A program made the translations under genes and the position numbers. Shown here piece by piece: positions 11,857 to 23,997 of a stretch of 52,814 nucleotides of DNA. Numbering within the stretch: position 1 is the stretch's first letter; every line of letters begins with the position of its first letter. The notes below the pieces were generated by a model that was given only the letters and a program-made list of their open reading frames with translations, did no database searches and was not told where the DNA came from. The DNA comes from Priapulus caudatus. Taxonomy: Eukaryota; Priapulida; Priapulimorpha; Priapulimorphida; Priapulidae. The stretch covers positions 111,370-164,183 of the forward strand of contig NW_014577535.1 in the NCBI RefSeq assembly GCF_000485595.1, read 5' to 3'.

Positions 11857-12569
11857 ATATATATATAGGGGAGAATTCGCCGTTATTCGTGAACACTGCA
11901 CGCGTTTACGACCCTCGATCTCCTAAGTCTGACGGGTAAATAAATATTGCATATATTATTATCTATATTGCAAATAATGCACGGGTCTATCTCGCTACTT
12001 CTGCTACTCGCATTCGACACTCACGAAGCGAAGCTCGAGAACGAAGCTACGATAATTATAATTAATAATCCTCGCGTGAATTATAATTATGTCAATACCA
12101 ATCATGCACTGATGTAGCAAACGAATAAACGAATTTGGGCCACAGCTTCTCACGGGCACGTAGTCCGTAAGGGTATCGTCTGCGTACATTAATCGCATCC
12201 GACCATAAAATGCGAGCGGGATATTTGCGTGTGATGCAGCTTACGCAAATGCAGTGCAAATGAGGACGCCCAAGATCAGGTGTGACGTACGGTAAGCTAA
12301 TCGAATTTCATAATCATGATGAAGACCTCTCGATAGCTGGTTTAGAAATGATAAAGATGAATCATATCCCATTACTTTCTAAAGATCAAGCGCACCTTGT
12401 AAATTAGCGCGGACGACCGAGTCATTTCAAAACGATGACCATGTAAGAAAAGTAGCGAATGGTGGACTTATAGTTTGCTACAAACGTTCGTAGATGCCCT
12501 TGTTAGTTTGTCAAGCTATGAAAGACTGGATTAGATAGAGTCAAGCTTTCAGTCTTGTTTCCAGTAAAA
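11857..12569. other. Intergenic stretch, no gene recognised
   Basis: Only short low-complexity frames are present. A minus-strand YADDT string near 12170 resembles a reverse transcriptase motif, but its flanks do not support one. Confidence 0.5.
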
Positions 12570-12573
12570 TTAA

Positions 12574-13244
12574 AGGGACAGTAACCTCTAGGTTTTTATT
12601 GCATACAACTGTACTTACTGTATAAGAAATCGTCTATACCCACATGTATTTGTCACCAGATACCTAATTTAATTGTTATAATTAATTACACATCAACGCT
12701 ACGAAATTTGAACGGCGCCATGACACCCGCGACCGTGCTGCCACCCCGAAAAAGTTGCGTATTTGACAATTTATTTTGCACGTTACAGACCAAGGGCTAA
12801 TCACAAAAGTGCAATTAAATTTATTACCTAAATGCTATTTAACCGAACGATATTCATTTTAGGGCAAATTTATCCATATTATAACTGAAACTATATGTCG
12901 TTTATAAGATATTACAATCCTTTTGCTTTTAAATGAATAAATAAGAAACACTCTCGGTCTTATGTTTTAAATGGAAATCTTTATGTTCACATAATTAAAA
13001 AAACGATAAAAATAATAAAAAACATAATAAAAAAAACCCTTGGCTAGAAGGTGGTTTTGCGCAACTTATCAGATCGTGCGCTTTGAGTGGCGCCACCGTC
13101 GTTGTAATCAAACTTTAGTCGTTAGTTTTAAAACATAAAAAAAAAAAATTTCTAATGGTGATTGAACCATGAAACTTTTCATGTAGCGTAATTATAACCT
13201 AAATTAGCTGAAAATAATCCTAGAACCTAGAGTAAACTCTCCCT
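12574..13244. mobile_element. piggyBac-type miniature element (TTAA target)
   Basis: The 671 bp element is flanked by TTAA (12570-12573 and 13245-13248). Its ends are AGGGACAGTAACCTCTAGG and, inverted on the right, AGGGAGAGTTTACTCTAGG. TTAA duplication with AGGG-type ends points to a piggyBac-like or Kolobok-like non-autonomous element. The AT-rich interior has no transposase. Part of it recurs in inverted orientation at 13905-13955, showing that the family is repeated locally. Confidence 0.75.
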
Positions 13245-13344
13245 TTAAGAGTTAATTACATCGATTTTAGCCGAGTAATTTTGCGCTGGCTAAGAGCAAG
13301 AAGATAATCGTGAGCCGAGTAGAGTTGCAGCATATACACAATGA

Positions 13345-13470
13345 CACGCACGCACACACGCACGCACGCACGCATGCAATCGCGCACTCAGGCATGCATG
13401 CAATCAGGATGCAATCACACATGCACGCACGCATTCACGTACGCAATCACGCACGTCCGCACGCACGCGA
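13345..13470. repeat. Degenerate ACGC/ATGC microsatellite
   Basis: Imperfect ACGCACGCATGCAATC-type units fill the interval. The Thr/His/Arg-rich plus-strand frame is not a gene. Confidence 0.8.
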
Positions 13471-13904
13471 TAGCGACTAAGGATGAGAGGCAGGTAAGTA
13501 GAAGAACATTAGATGCCGATGAGAGAACGCATAAACCCCAAATGGGTAAGCATGTATGCATATATAAGCAGGTATGTTAGACGTGAAAGTATGATCAAGG
13601 GGTGTCTCACTGGAACATAGTGGGTAGTCATGAAGGTATTTTATACTCATATAATTACAATGTGTCAGCCAAGGATGTCGTAGATAACAGAGTAAAACGA
13701 TATCGATTGTACGTATGAACATATATTGGGTTTTCAAGAATTTATTATAACATCTAGGTTCCACACACTCAGTGATCACAGTGATGCTTCCGACAATAAT
13801 TTCTGCTAAATCTCTGTAATGTATTTAACATGCATATCACGAAAATGTAATCTCTATAACTATCAATATTACACCGACCATACATTCCACTCAAAAATGA
13901 GTTT

Positions 13905-13955
13905 TATAACGTTTTTTTAATTACGTGAACATAAAGATTTCCATTTAAAACATAA
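13905..13955 (-). mobile_element. Inverted fragment of the TTAA element
   Basis: The stretch with GAACATAAAGATTTCCATTT is the reverse complement of 12958-13010 inside the TTAA-flanked element, with few differences. It marks a second, truncated copy in opposite orientation. Confidence 0.7.
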
Positions 13956-14317
13956 AAATAACACAGTAAAGCATTATACCATATAGTATTCATTAAATAA
14001 TTATATAGGCAGCCTACTAATGATACATTAAACATACTTGGCATACTTGATCAGCATTAAACAGAAAATATTACAAGCGTCTTTGATCTTGGTTTATTGG
14101 AACTAATCAACCAGCAGTGAACATAACCTTGCAAACTACTAATTTAGTATTACTTGATGTTATATAATGCAGATTAATTTTAAGAATTTAGAATTTACTT
14201 TATATAAAAACAAGGTCATATATTTTAAAAAGCGAGCTTTCTAGAAAGCATGTCTCTATGTCTCTTTGTCAGGCTACATTATACTTATATTTAATCATAG
14301 TTTATATGACTTGATAC

Positions 14318-14364
14318 ACACATACACACGCACGCACACACGTACGTATGCATGCACACACGTA

Positions 14365-14396
<32 letters not shown>

Positions 14397-14402
14397 CACA
14401 CA
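14318..14402. repeat. (ACGC)n microsatellite
   Basis: CACACGTACG units grade into pure ACGC tetranucleotides. This lies about 200 bp beyond the TEP1 stop codon. Confidence 0.9.
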
Positions 14403-14610
14403 AATATTTAATTCCATGATGAAATCATTAAAATTATACTTGAGGTAAGTCCAAATGTAATCATAGATATATATAGATATATTGTATGCGTGCATCACAC
14501 CATACAGTGCTTCTTTAAACGTGCACTAGTACGTAGTATATGAGTTCCATAATTATAAGGCACGTCTCTGGCCTGATCAATATATGCTATTTTTTACTTC
14601 TTTCTCTAGT

Positions 14611-17600
14611 TCAAATGTCAGTCATCTTCGCAGGCTGCAGAAAGATAGTGCGCCCCTGCTTGTCTCCTGCAATCAGGGTTCCATTGCAGCTGCACAGACT
14701 TGTCACCTCGGTTTTCGCATAAAACTGCCCAACCTGAAAACATCAAGTAGTCCAAACGTCAATACAGTGACGTTGTTTCGTGGACATATAAGGTATTATT
14801 CCATACGAAGAGCTCTCAAATTTTGACGAATTAATATTGACTAGCAACGGAACAGCTACAGATGATAGTGAAGAATTAATTGAACCATTCCCGCAGTTTC
14901 ATTCCCTGGACCTTTCTTTTGATTAGCATAGTTGACAGAGACCTTATATGTGACCCGCTCCAGCAGAACCAGGATTAAGTAGGAAATTCTACAAATTGAG
15001 TTATGTGCATATCTGAATAGATCATTTAATTATTTAATTACCTTTAAAATGATATATAATATTTGGCTATATCTAAAGAATTGACCGATCTACAGCAATT
15101 TGAAGATCGGAAACCGACTTCTTTCGGAATATACAGCTTTTGAGATAAAGCGTTCCGGGTAAGGGGCCCAGTCGAGGATGAGCGGTCAGGGGCCCTTAAA
15201 AAAATTTAGTTTCTTTTTTTTTTAATTAAAAATTACCATAATAATCTAGAGATATCTGAACCTATATATCCGGATTAAATATGCACTTAGAAACTTATTT
15301 TTGTAAAAATCTCATTTTTGTCCTGGTAGGCCATTTTCAGCATTGACATGTGTGCGGGCTCATTACTGAAAACAATGACTTGCGACTTAGTCCGTATTAT
15401 GCTGGAGCGGGTCACATATGTCAAATACAAATCGATGTAAGCATTAAATTACTACAGGGAGCAAAGCACCTATCTGGTATATCTGGTATACAAATGCATA
15501 CATTCTGGTACATCTGATATATGTCTGGTGCAGATATTCTTACCTAGTACTTATAAATCCTATACAAGTGAAATTATGCTTTTAATTTACATGCAGCAAG
15601 TTGGAGAGTTTCGGCCCAAAGATTATTTTCCAGTGATTTTTATAAGAAGCGTTGATAAGACCTTAATAAAATATGGCCCTTTCCAAAGCAGAAAATCTTT
15701 GTTGGTATACAGTCAACAACTACTAAATAAATTTATATTATCCAGTAATTATAAAAACAATCGTTTTCTAACATTGGGAGCAGTCTTATAATTAGAATTA
15801 TGCACAAGCAAAAGACCATGCTGAATATTGATACACAAACAGGGAGGCCGCAATGAGTACTGCACACGGAGAAGTAATATTTTGGATAAAATATTTACCA
15901 TTTCAAGAGCCATGAGCTAATACAATAGTTGTGATCAGCCTCAGCTTTATTGGTGTACCCTGAGGTTACACCTAACGTATAAAGAGATAAATAGATTATT
16001 TATGCAAGCTTAGGCACTTCAGTATCAGTACCTGCTTCCACGTTGAAAGATTGAGAAGTTTGATGGTTTTGTCGTCCGATCCGGTTGCAATTGCACAGTG
16101 GCTGCGTAGCAGTGTCATACATGTTATTGCTCCATCATGGACCTTTGGAACAGAATTACAGCCATTGTCAGATAAACTGTACTACTAATTGTAAACCTTA
16201 TAACATATATTGATGCACAGCTCACTTTGTACGCTAAAGTGCAGTTATGGATAGACATACCTTTACACGAACATGCAAGTTCACCAAAGTTTACAATACA
16301 TGACTGACAATAGAATACACGTGACACAATATACATTACATTACGTGTGACAATTACACGCATTTCTAGCTATAGAAGCCCAAGCTTGCCACAGAGATGA
16401 AATTTTTTTCCAGAACCCTCATGACTTACCTTCCTTGAGAAGAAGTTCTTCTCCAATGCGTTGGAATTACTTCTACGGAAGACAGTAAGATAGCCTTCCG
16501 AGTCACCAGCATACACTTCCCCTCTGTTACTGTCACAGCAACAAGCCAGCACCCAGTTTTGGAAGATTTCTTTGCCTGCTGACAGGTGCTGGATGGTAGT
16601 CCACGACTCACTGTTGCTCTCTTCATCTGGCCATATTAGCTTTGGTTTTTTCTGTAACGCAAGTAGAACGTTGATAAAACGTAGCAGATCACGTACACAG
16701 AGAAATTGTGATCCTGACTAGGCTAGTCAAACAAGAGACAGGTTAGATTAAAGCATGTACTGAGAGATCAGCTTCAAGAATAGATGCTAACAATATAGAA
16801 GAACCACAATTTCACCACAAGCATATCTGTAATTGGCCATCTATTCTATAAATATATATTCCTTGCGACAGTAAAGGGTAATATAAACACATAAAAAACA
16901 CCCTAATCTATGCAGTAAAGAAATAGACTTTATGCATCACTCTACACACAATAACCTAAATTTCTTTGCAGAAGGGTACTTGCCTGATCTGTGGACTTTA
17001 AATAGCATAGAGCTATTGTGCCATTATCTGTAGAACAGACGATCATATCTCTGTCCGAGTCAACACACAGAACACAGTCAAACCTGGTAATGCCAAATTA
17101 CATAATGCGTTACATTAGCTCATAAATGGCGGTACAGAGTTTGCCGAATCTACAAGAACTATACATAATTACAGACTATACATGGCAATTACAATGACAA
17201 TACTATGACAACAACAATGACAATATTGTACGTACAAGACAAACAGTGTGACAAGGACAGGGACAATGTTATATAAATCAATACTACGACAATAATGATG
17301 ACAGCAATATACAAGATAATACTATTGCAACAACAATGACAAAAATATACAAGACGATACTATTGCAATAAAAATGACAACAATATATAAGACAATACTA
17401 TGATAACGATGATGACTTTACTATGACTAGCGATAACCTACATTAATTCTGAATCCCTGCAAGTCATCAAGGTATCATCAGCATACACCAACGACACTTG
17501 ACCGTTTTGTTGTGCCACAATCACCATGATGACAGCTGGATTTTTGTCTGTGTTCATGGTCACAGTTGCAATTGTTGTTATTGGAGTGTGAAAGATGTGA

Positions 17601-20600
17601 AGCTGCCTGAAATATTGCATTACAGCAATAAAAAAATGTCCATCACAGTTACCTTAGTAGAAGGTAATATTATACATTCAATTGTGAAAAATGGTCCCAG
17701 ATTCGAAAAAATAAAACACTGCACACCAGTTCATACATTATGAGAAATAATTCACAGTCAGAGAGCAGATCAAATGCATCCTAGAAAATCACACATTAGT
17801 AACAGCAAACGACAGGGCAAGTTGGCAGGGTACACTGGTTTGTGAAAACCCACCGAGAGAGGCTCAGCTGGTCGGTGACATTATCAATGGTGAACTCCCT
17901 TAAGACACCATCAGCAGATCCAATCATGAGTCGACTTTTGATAGAGAAGCAAAGTGATGTGACTGTTCTCTCACTCACCTAAAACACATGAATATCTAAT
18001 TTGAGTGGCTTTTCCAATAATCTCATTGCAGCACACTACATTTCCTTCCACAGAATTAATGGCACAGATACATTTTTTGTTTTATGTTATTTTATTATAT
18101 TTATATTTATTTAATATATATGCTTCAAATAGCTTATATGACATCTTCAGTCCAAAGGAAATATAATTGGATGGTAGTGTTTATATCGTATATATCTCAG
18201 CTACTATCTTCAAAAATAATTTCAATTAAAAATAACATTTCCCAAAGATTCTTCAAATAACACAATTAGTAATGGCACAATTAACTTCATAAGATCTTCA
18301 AATGCACTTCTACATTTCATTATATCATTAATTACTACATATGAAATATGCACACCTGATAATATTATTTACATAACTAAAGGATCATTAACAGATGACG
18401 TGGACTGATATTTCTTTACCTTTGCTTTGCTAATGCATTGCATACTTGCAATACTCCACAGCCTTACGAGTCCATCTCTTCCACCAGTCACTGCATATTT
18501 ACCCGACGCAGCTACACATGTTACTTCACCTCTGCAACAACAACAACAACACACATCACAGTCAATTCGAAGCAATGAATAAATGAAATAACAAATGATA
18601 AACATGAAAACATGTATTCCTCCTGCTTTCTCTCACTAGTGTGGTTATAAATTATGCCCCTGTTCACAAGATATTAGGTAGATAAATTTTTAAGGAGCAC
18701 AGCAACATTTTGAGCAGGTTGACAAAGCTGAAAGTAATTGACATGTTAAATCCTTTCTTACCATCAATCTTGCACAGTTGTTCAATTCACGAAAACCGAT
18801 TAAACTAAGCATAAACATCAAACCTAATACCTCTAAGAACTCTACTTAATATTTTCTAGAAAATATGTTAATACGCTCACCTATGCTGGTCCTGCATAGT
18901 CTCACGAACGGCTTGCCACACACGAACACTGCAATCTAGAGAGCTAGTCACGATTTTTTCCTTGTTCGTCATAGTAACAGCTAGAACTCGATCGGAATGG
19001 CCATCCAATGTCATCAACTCATTTCCCTTATGATAAAGACGTGGGTCATCATGTTAATATAGCAGCTGAGTACTGACGGTAGCATACAACCAACCCATAT
19101 ATCTCTAGTAAATCTTATAATATCAACTGATGTTAGAAGTGGAAAACCACACCAACTGCTATTTATCTGAAAGCATCTGCCACTTCAGTCTTCCATCTCT
19201 GAATTCATCTGTCAATAGTCACATGTAGCAGAAACAATTTTGGTTACTATGGCAAATCACAGTACCTCTAAAGGACGCCACACTCGAGCTGTGCCATCAT
19301 CACCAGCTGATACTACGATGACATCCTCGTATTTCGGTTTGCTCTGCTTTTCTTTAGTATCTTTCTTTTCATATTCTTCCTTCCAATCACTAAGTTCCAT
19401 TTCTGCTGCCCAGTCCATGGATCTTTTGGACTTTGTCACAGAGACTGTGTGAGTTACACCAGTGCCACAATGAGAAACACAGTTTTCTAGCCTGGCTATG
19501 TTTCATAGTGCAGACTTTACGTCTGCTATTAAACAGTGGTTCGTTAACTGTAACAACTCTAAATAGATTTTCCAGAGCAAGGTGACCATCATTGATATTG
19601 CATAGCGTAGATATAGCATGGGGGCACGTGTATTACAACGAGTTAACAATACATGTATTACAATGAGCTAACAATACATGTATTATAATGAGCTAACAAT
19701 ACATGTATTACAATGAGCTAACAATACATGTATTACAATGAGCTAACAATACATGTATTACAATGAGCTAACAATACATGTACTATTACTGCTATATTAG
19801 CTCTTGATTACAAGATAAAATGTGTTGGTATGCTCACCTGCTTTTTCTGGGAAGACGAAGAGATCACAAGAGTTAACCCTCTCACTGTGCCCATATAATG
19901 TTGTCATCTCAACACCCTTGTGGGACCACACCTTCACTGTACCATCGTGTGACGCAGACACGACACAACCCGACTGAGAACAACAGCTTTGTAAATACAC
20001 AATGTACAGGATTATTTATCCTCAGGATTACGATAAGACATAATTGTTCATAAGGTTTGCTCGACAATAATTTCTGTTTTCAATTACTACTTCTGTAGAA
20101 AGCATGCTAATTATAATATCATAATTATATACCCTAATGCTTCAGTGCTGTGCTGTTGTACACAACATACCTACCTTGTAAGCAACTGCGTTGATAGCAG
20201 ACTCGTGACCAGTAAAATGGTACTTTGGAACATTTTCTGCTGATACAGCAGCAACATCCCATAGCTTTAATGTGAAATCATTAGATCCAGTTACCTGAAA
20301 ACGAATGAAAAAAATGATAGCTTTCTGACAAAAAATGCAACCAATTTCACCATTTGATTGCACCTATATTAGGCTACAATGTGGTGGAATCTGGTGCTAT
20401 CTAAATAGCGGAAAGCATGAACAAACGTTTATTGCTTAGATATATAACCCATATTATTTTCATGCATTACGAATAGATTTTTTGGAACAAGATACTCTTT
20501 ATGTGCAGAGACACACAAGAACGAAATATATTTATATTCCCCACACGATTCTGTACACATGCCATGCCACATTAAAACTGAGAAAAGTCCAAAGTTGCTC

Positions 20601-23600
20601 TGTACCAGGTAATTTCCCACGTTTGACCATGCACAGCATGTGATCCAGTCTCTATGAGCTTCAGGTATCACATGTTCCGGTCTTGTCGGATCACTTCCCG
20701 CGAGGTCCCATATGATCACCGACATGTCCCGACTGCCAGTCACAACACGCCTGCCATCTGGTGACAGGTTGCAGCATGTTACGGGGCCCGTGTGCTCACA
20801 GAGATGCCACAAAGGCGCCAACCTGCGAAGCAAAAGGAAATACTTAGAACACAAGTTATCGCTACTTGACACACCCATCAAGGTTTCACATGTATAATTC
20901 ATAGCAACGAAATATTATCACATACTATCACAATTTGCACATCCATCAGTGCAAATAGAACTTACTCCTTGCCTTTACTGGTGGAGAGAGAACTAGCACC
21001 AGGGTAGACATAGGCAGTGAAGTCCTCAGATGCAGTGACAATGTAACTATCGGCTGCAGCAACAGCTACCACGGCTCCCTTGTGCCCAGTCAACAGCTGC
21101 TCTGTTACTACGTCTCTGTGTCTATGATTAACCTATAAACAGAGGAAATTGTGCAAAATTGTAAACCAGTGTTTTTGTAACAACACCAATTTAAAACATC
21201 AGTATTCTCACAGAAAAGGTCACCTCATTAAAGGTCAAGAATTCCCAACACTTATTTAAAACAACCTGGTCTCTTAGGGCGACGACTTTATAAGATTTCT
21301 ATACATGGGAGATATTGTCTACAGGTGGTACCTTGGCTGTATGATCTTCGGAGCCAGAAACTAGCAGATCAGTTGACAGGAAAGCTAGGCACCTCACAGG
21401 AGAGGCATGTCGGTGAATATCGTCCATCAGTAAACCTAATGATCATTCAGCGAGTGATAAGTCAAGTAAGAGAGTATCATTCAGTATAGCAAAAATATAT
21501 AACTAGATGTTTGTAACCAACCATTTTTGTCCCCTGACGTCCATCTTGCCATACATTGATTCTTAAGATTCATCGATTTTGAGTATACGAAACCCGATGT
21601 TGGGGTAGCAAGTCACACGGTCAATTCCTTCACATCGAATAATACTGGCAGTGTTTCCCCCCTTTCATTTTACCTGTTTTCACACAAAAGATCCGGACAT
21701 GTCCATTGTGATAGCCAACTGCAACCCTGGAACCACTGTCGTTCAAGGTCACACACAGAGCATGGCTGTCCCTCGCCTCCACTGGTGGCTTCAAACACAA
21801 AACTTCTTTTCCGATGTGACCCGACCATAGCTTGGCTGTGTGGTCATCGCTAACAGTGACCAGCTGCTGCCCATCACGCGAGAACAGTAGGCTGTTCACA
21901 GGCAAGTGGTGACCACTCAGGTTGCCAACCTGCATGTATTCAGGAAGCACATGTAGCCTTTTGTATTTCTTTGAATCAATGGTTTTCGATTTAAAAAAGA
22001 ATGTATCACGGCACATACAATTAACCTCTCTAGATAAATCATTTCTAAAAATAAAACTAATACCTGCTAGTTTGTATGGTTTTTGATAAAAACAGTAGCA
22101 TTTCAGCAAGTATTGAACAAACCATGGTCCCAGTTTTGGCTGCCCAGAGGTTCACACTGCAATCCAAGGCAGACGATGCCATATATTTGCCATCTGGGGA
22201 GAATGTCATCGCCCTTACAGATGCCATGTGTCCTCGCACAATCTACAAATAGAAAGAAATTTATTAGACGACAATGACGAGACAAAAACTGAGTACATGA
22301 GAGGACCTGCAAAAAAGCTCTTACTGGATAAGCAGCAACCAAAGCCTTTGTTGTCGCACAGTTAATTAATCTAATATTCACAAATGTGATATAGTGCAGT
22401 GTGATATGGCATGGTGTGACGTGGTATGGCATGCCCTGGTATGATGTGGGTAGCATGCCATAGCATAGTGTAGTACTGGTATGCATGTAATGCACTCAGC
22501 TGTGCTTTTAATAAAATGTGCGCACACTTACACCCATAGTCTGAGAAAAAGTCAACGCAAATGAAAGATTTCTACACCTGGCAGGTTTCACGTGAAACAC
22601 TTACTGCAATTCGTTTCTGGTTAACGATGTCATACAGCTGAATGACAGAACTCCAGCCAGCTGTTCCTACAATATCTCCTTCAGGATGGAAAGCGACGGC
22701 ATTGATGGGTCTCCTGTTGTTATGAAGGCGTGACAGATACAATAAGTAGTTAGTTCTACACGTTTATATTAAAATGACACAGAAAATATTTGATTAAATT
22801 GCGTATAAAAAATGATAAAGTTTCCTCTCACTGAAACTCATTCAGGCCTATTTTTGGGTCTTATTACTCCATTATTTTAGATTTACAAGAAAGTAAAAAA
22901 TTCAGACAAAGGGATTATCGATTATGCAGGAAAGTGATTACAAAACATCCAAAGACTTACTTTTCCAAAAACGTTGTCACTAGTTTGCCTTGCCGCACAT
23001 CCCAGATTTTTAGTTGACAGTCCCAACCAGCAGATGCTAACAGCTTACCACTTACATCTGCAGCACACGCACTCACTCTTCGTGAATGACCCTTCAGAAC
23101 GTGCAGCCTTTATGACAGAATAGAACAATCAGTTATGTGGTAATAACAAGCAACAACTGATTGAATATGGAGTTTTTTAAATAGAAAATATTAGTATTAG
23201 AGATCTGGAACCAATTAATCAGTGACGGTGCAAGTAGTAGGTGCATACATATATAGTGAGTAGTAGTAGTATAAAGAGATATCAATAGAAATTCAAACAA
23301 ATAGTCATATGTGAACATTATGCACTCTGGGTACTATATACATACAGCAAGTAACAGTAAATATCGTGAAGCTTTGCAATTCCTGATTTAATGGCATGAC
23401 AGTAGATAAAATGAAAACTCTCTTTCCGGTCTATACTACCTAGTTCCATGACTGAGGTTCCACAGTGACAGTGTATTATCCAGCGACGCTGAGCACACAA
23501 CACCAGTGCCAGCAAAACAGACGCCACTGATGGTGTGTGCATGGCCAACAAACATGGACTCCTCTTGGCCTGCAAGAAAGCATCGGCAGAGCATTTGGTA

Positions 23601-23997
23601 ATCACAATATCTGTTTGAGCCAAACGCCAAACCAAATCTATTGACATCAGTAAGTGCAGAAGCAAAATCCCACTGCCATATGCAGTTATTTGCAAAAATA
23701 TTTTCGAATCTATTTAGAAGTTTACCTGTAGTTAGATTGATGATTCTTAGAATGCAGTCAGTACCACCGCTCACAACACAGACTCCGTCACTAGACACTG
23801 CCAGGCAGGTTATCGGCTTATGAAAGCCAGTGAGTGTCATGCTACAAGGATCGGCATACTGCGGTCGGTTCATCCAGTTCAACATGAGGTACGCATCACG
23901 TTGACTTGGCGACAGTCCGGCGCACTTTCCCAGATCATCGCGAAGTGGAGACGTATCCGGTTCGTTGAGTGCGTACTGCCACGTCAACAGCGGGCAA
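14611..23997 (-). CDS. TEP1: TEP1 exon block: WD40 array (exons 24-42)
   Basis: Exons, 5' to 3', are 23997-23726, 23569-23440, 23107-22961, 22713-22605, 22242-22123, 21929-21674, 21435-21332, 21132-20966, 20822-20606, 20294-20175, 19973-19838, 19444-19266, 19026-18881, 18531-18420, 17978-17854, 17083-16984, 16651-16430, 16142-16032 and 14733-14611. Most encode one WD40 blade each, with GH near the start and a WD-type end such as LSLWNL, LKIWDV, VNLWAA, IIWDLAG, LKLWDV, VKVWSH and VRLWSI. The [10 protein letters not shown] stretch in 21929-21674 matches a vertebrate TEP1 signature. The last exon (40 codons, ending MTDI) lies 1.3 kb beyond the penultimate one and closes the final blade. A transposon occupies the last intron. 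These propellers are presumed protein-binding scaffolds. Confidence 0.93.

Noticed and set aside
12004-12198. Minus-strand YADDT string suggesting a reverse transcriptase, with a similar string near 17480
   Set aside because: The motif stands alone. No other reverse transcriptase block is visible on either side, and the two places do not align beyond about 20 bases.
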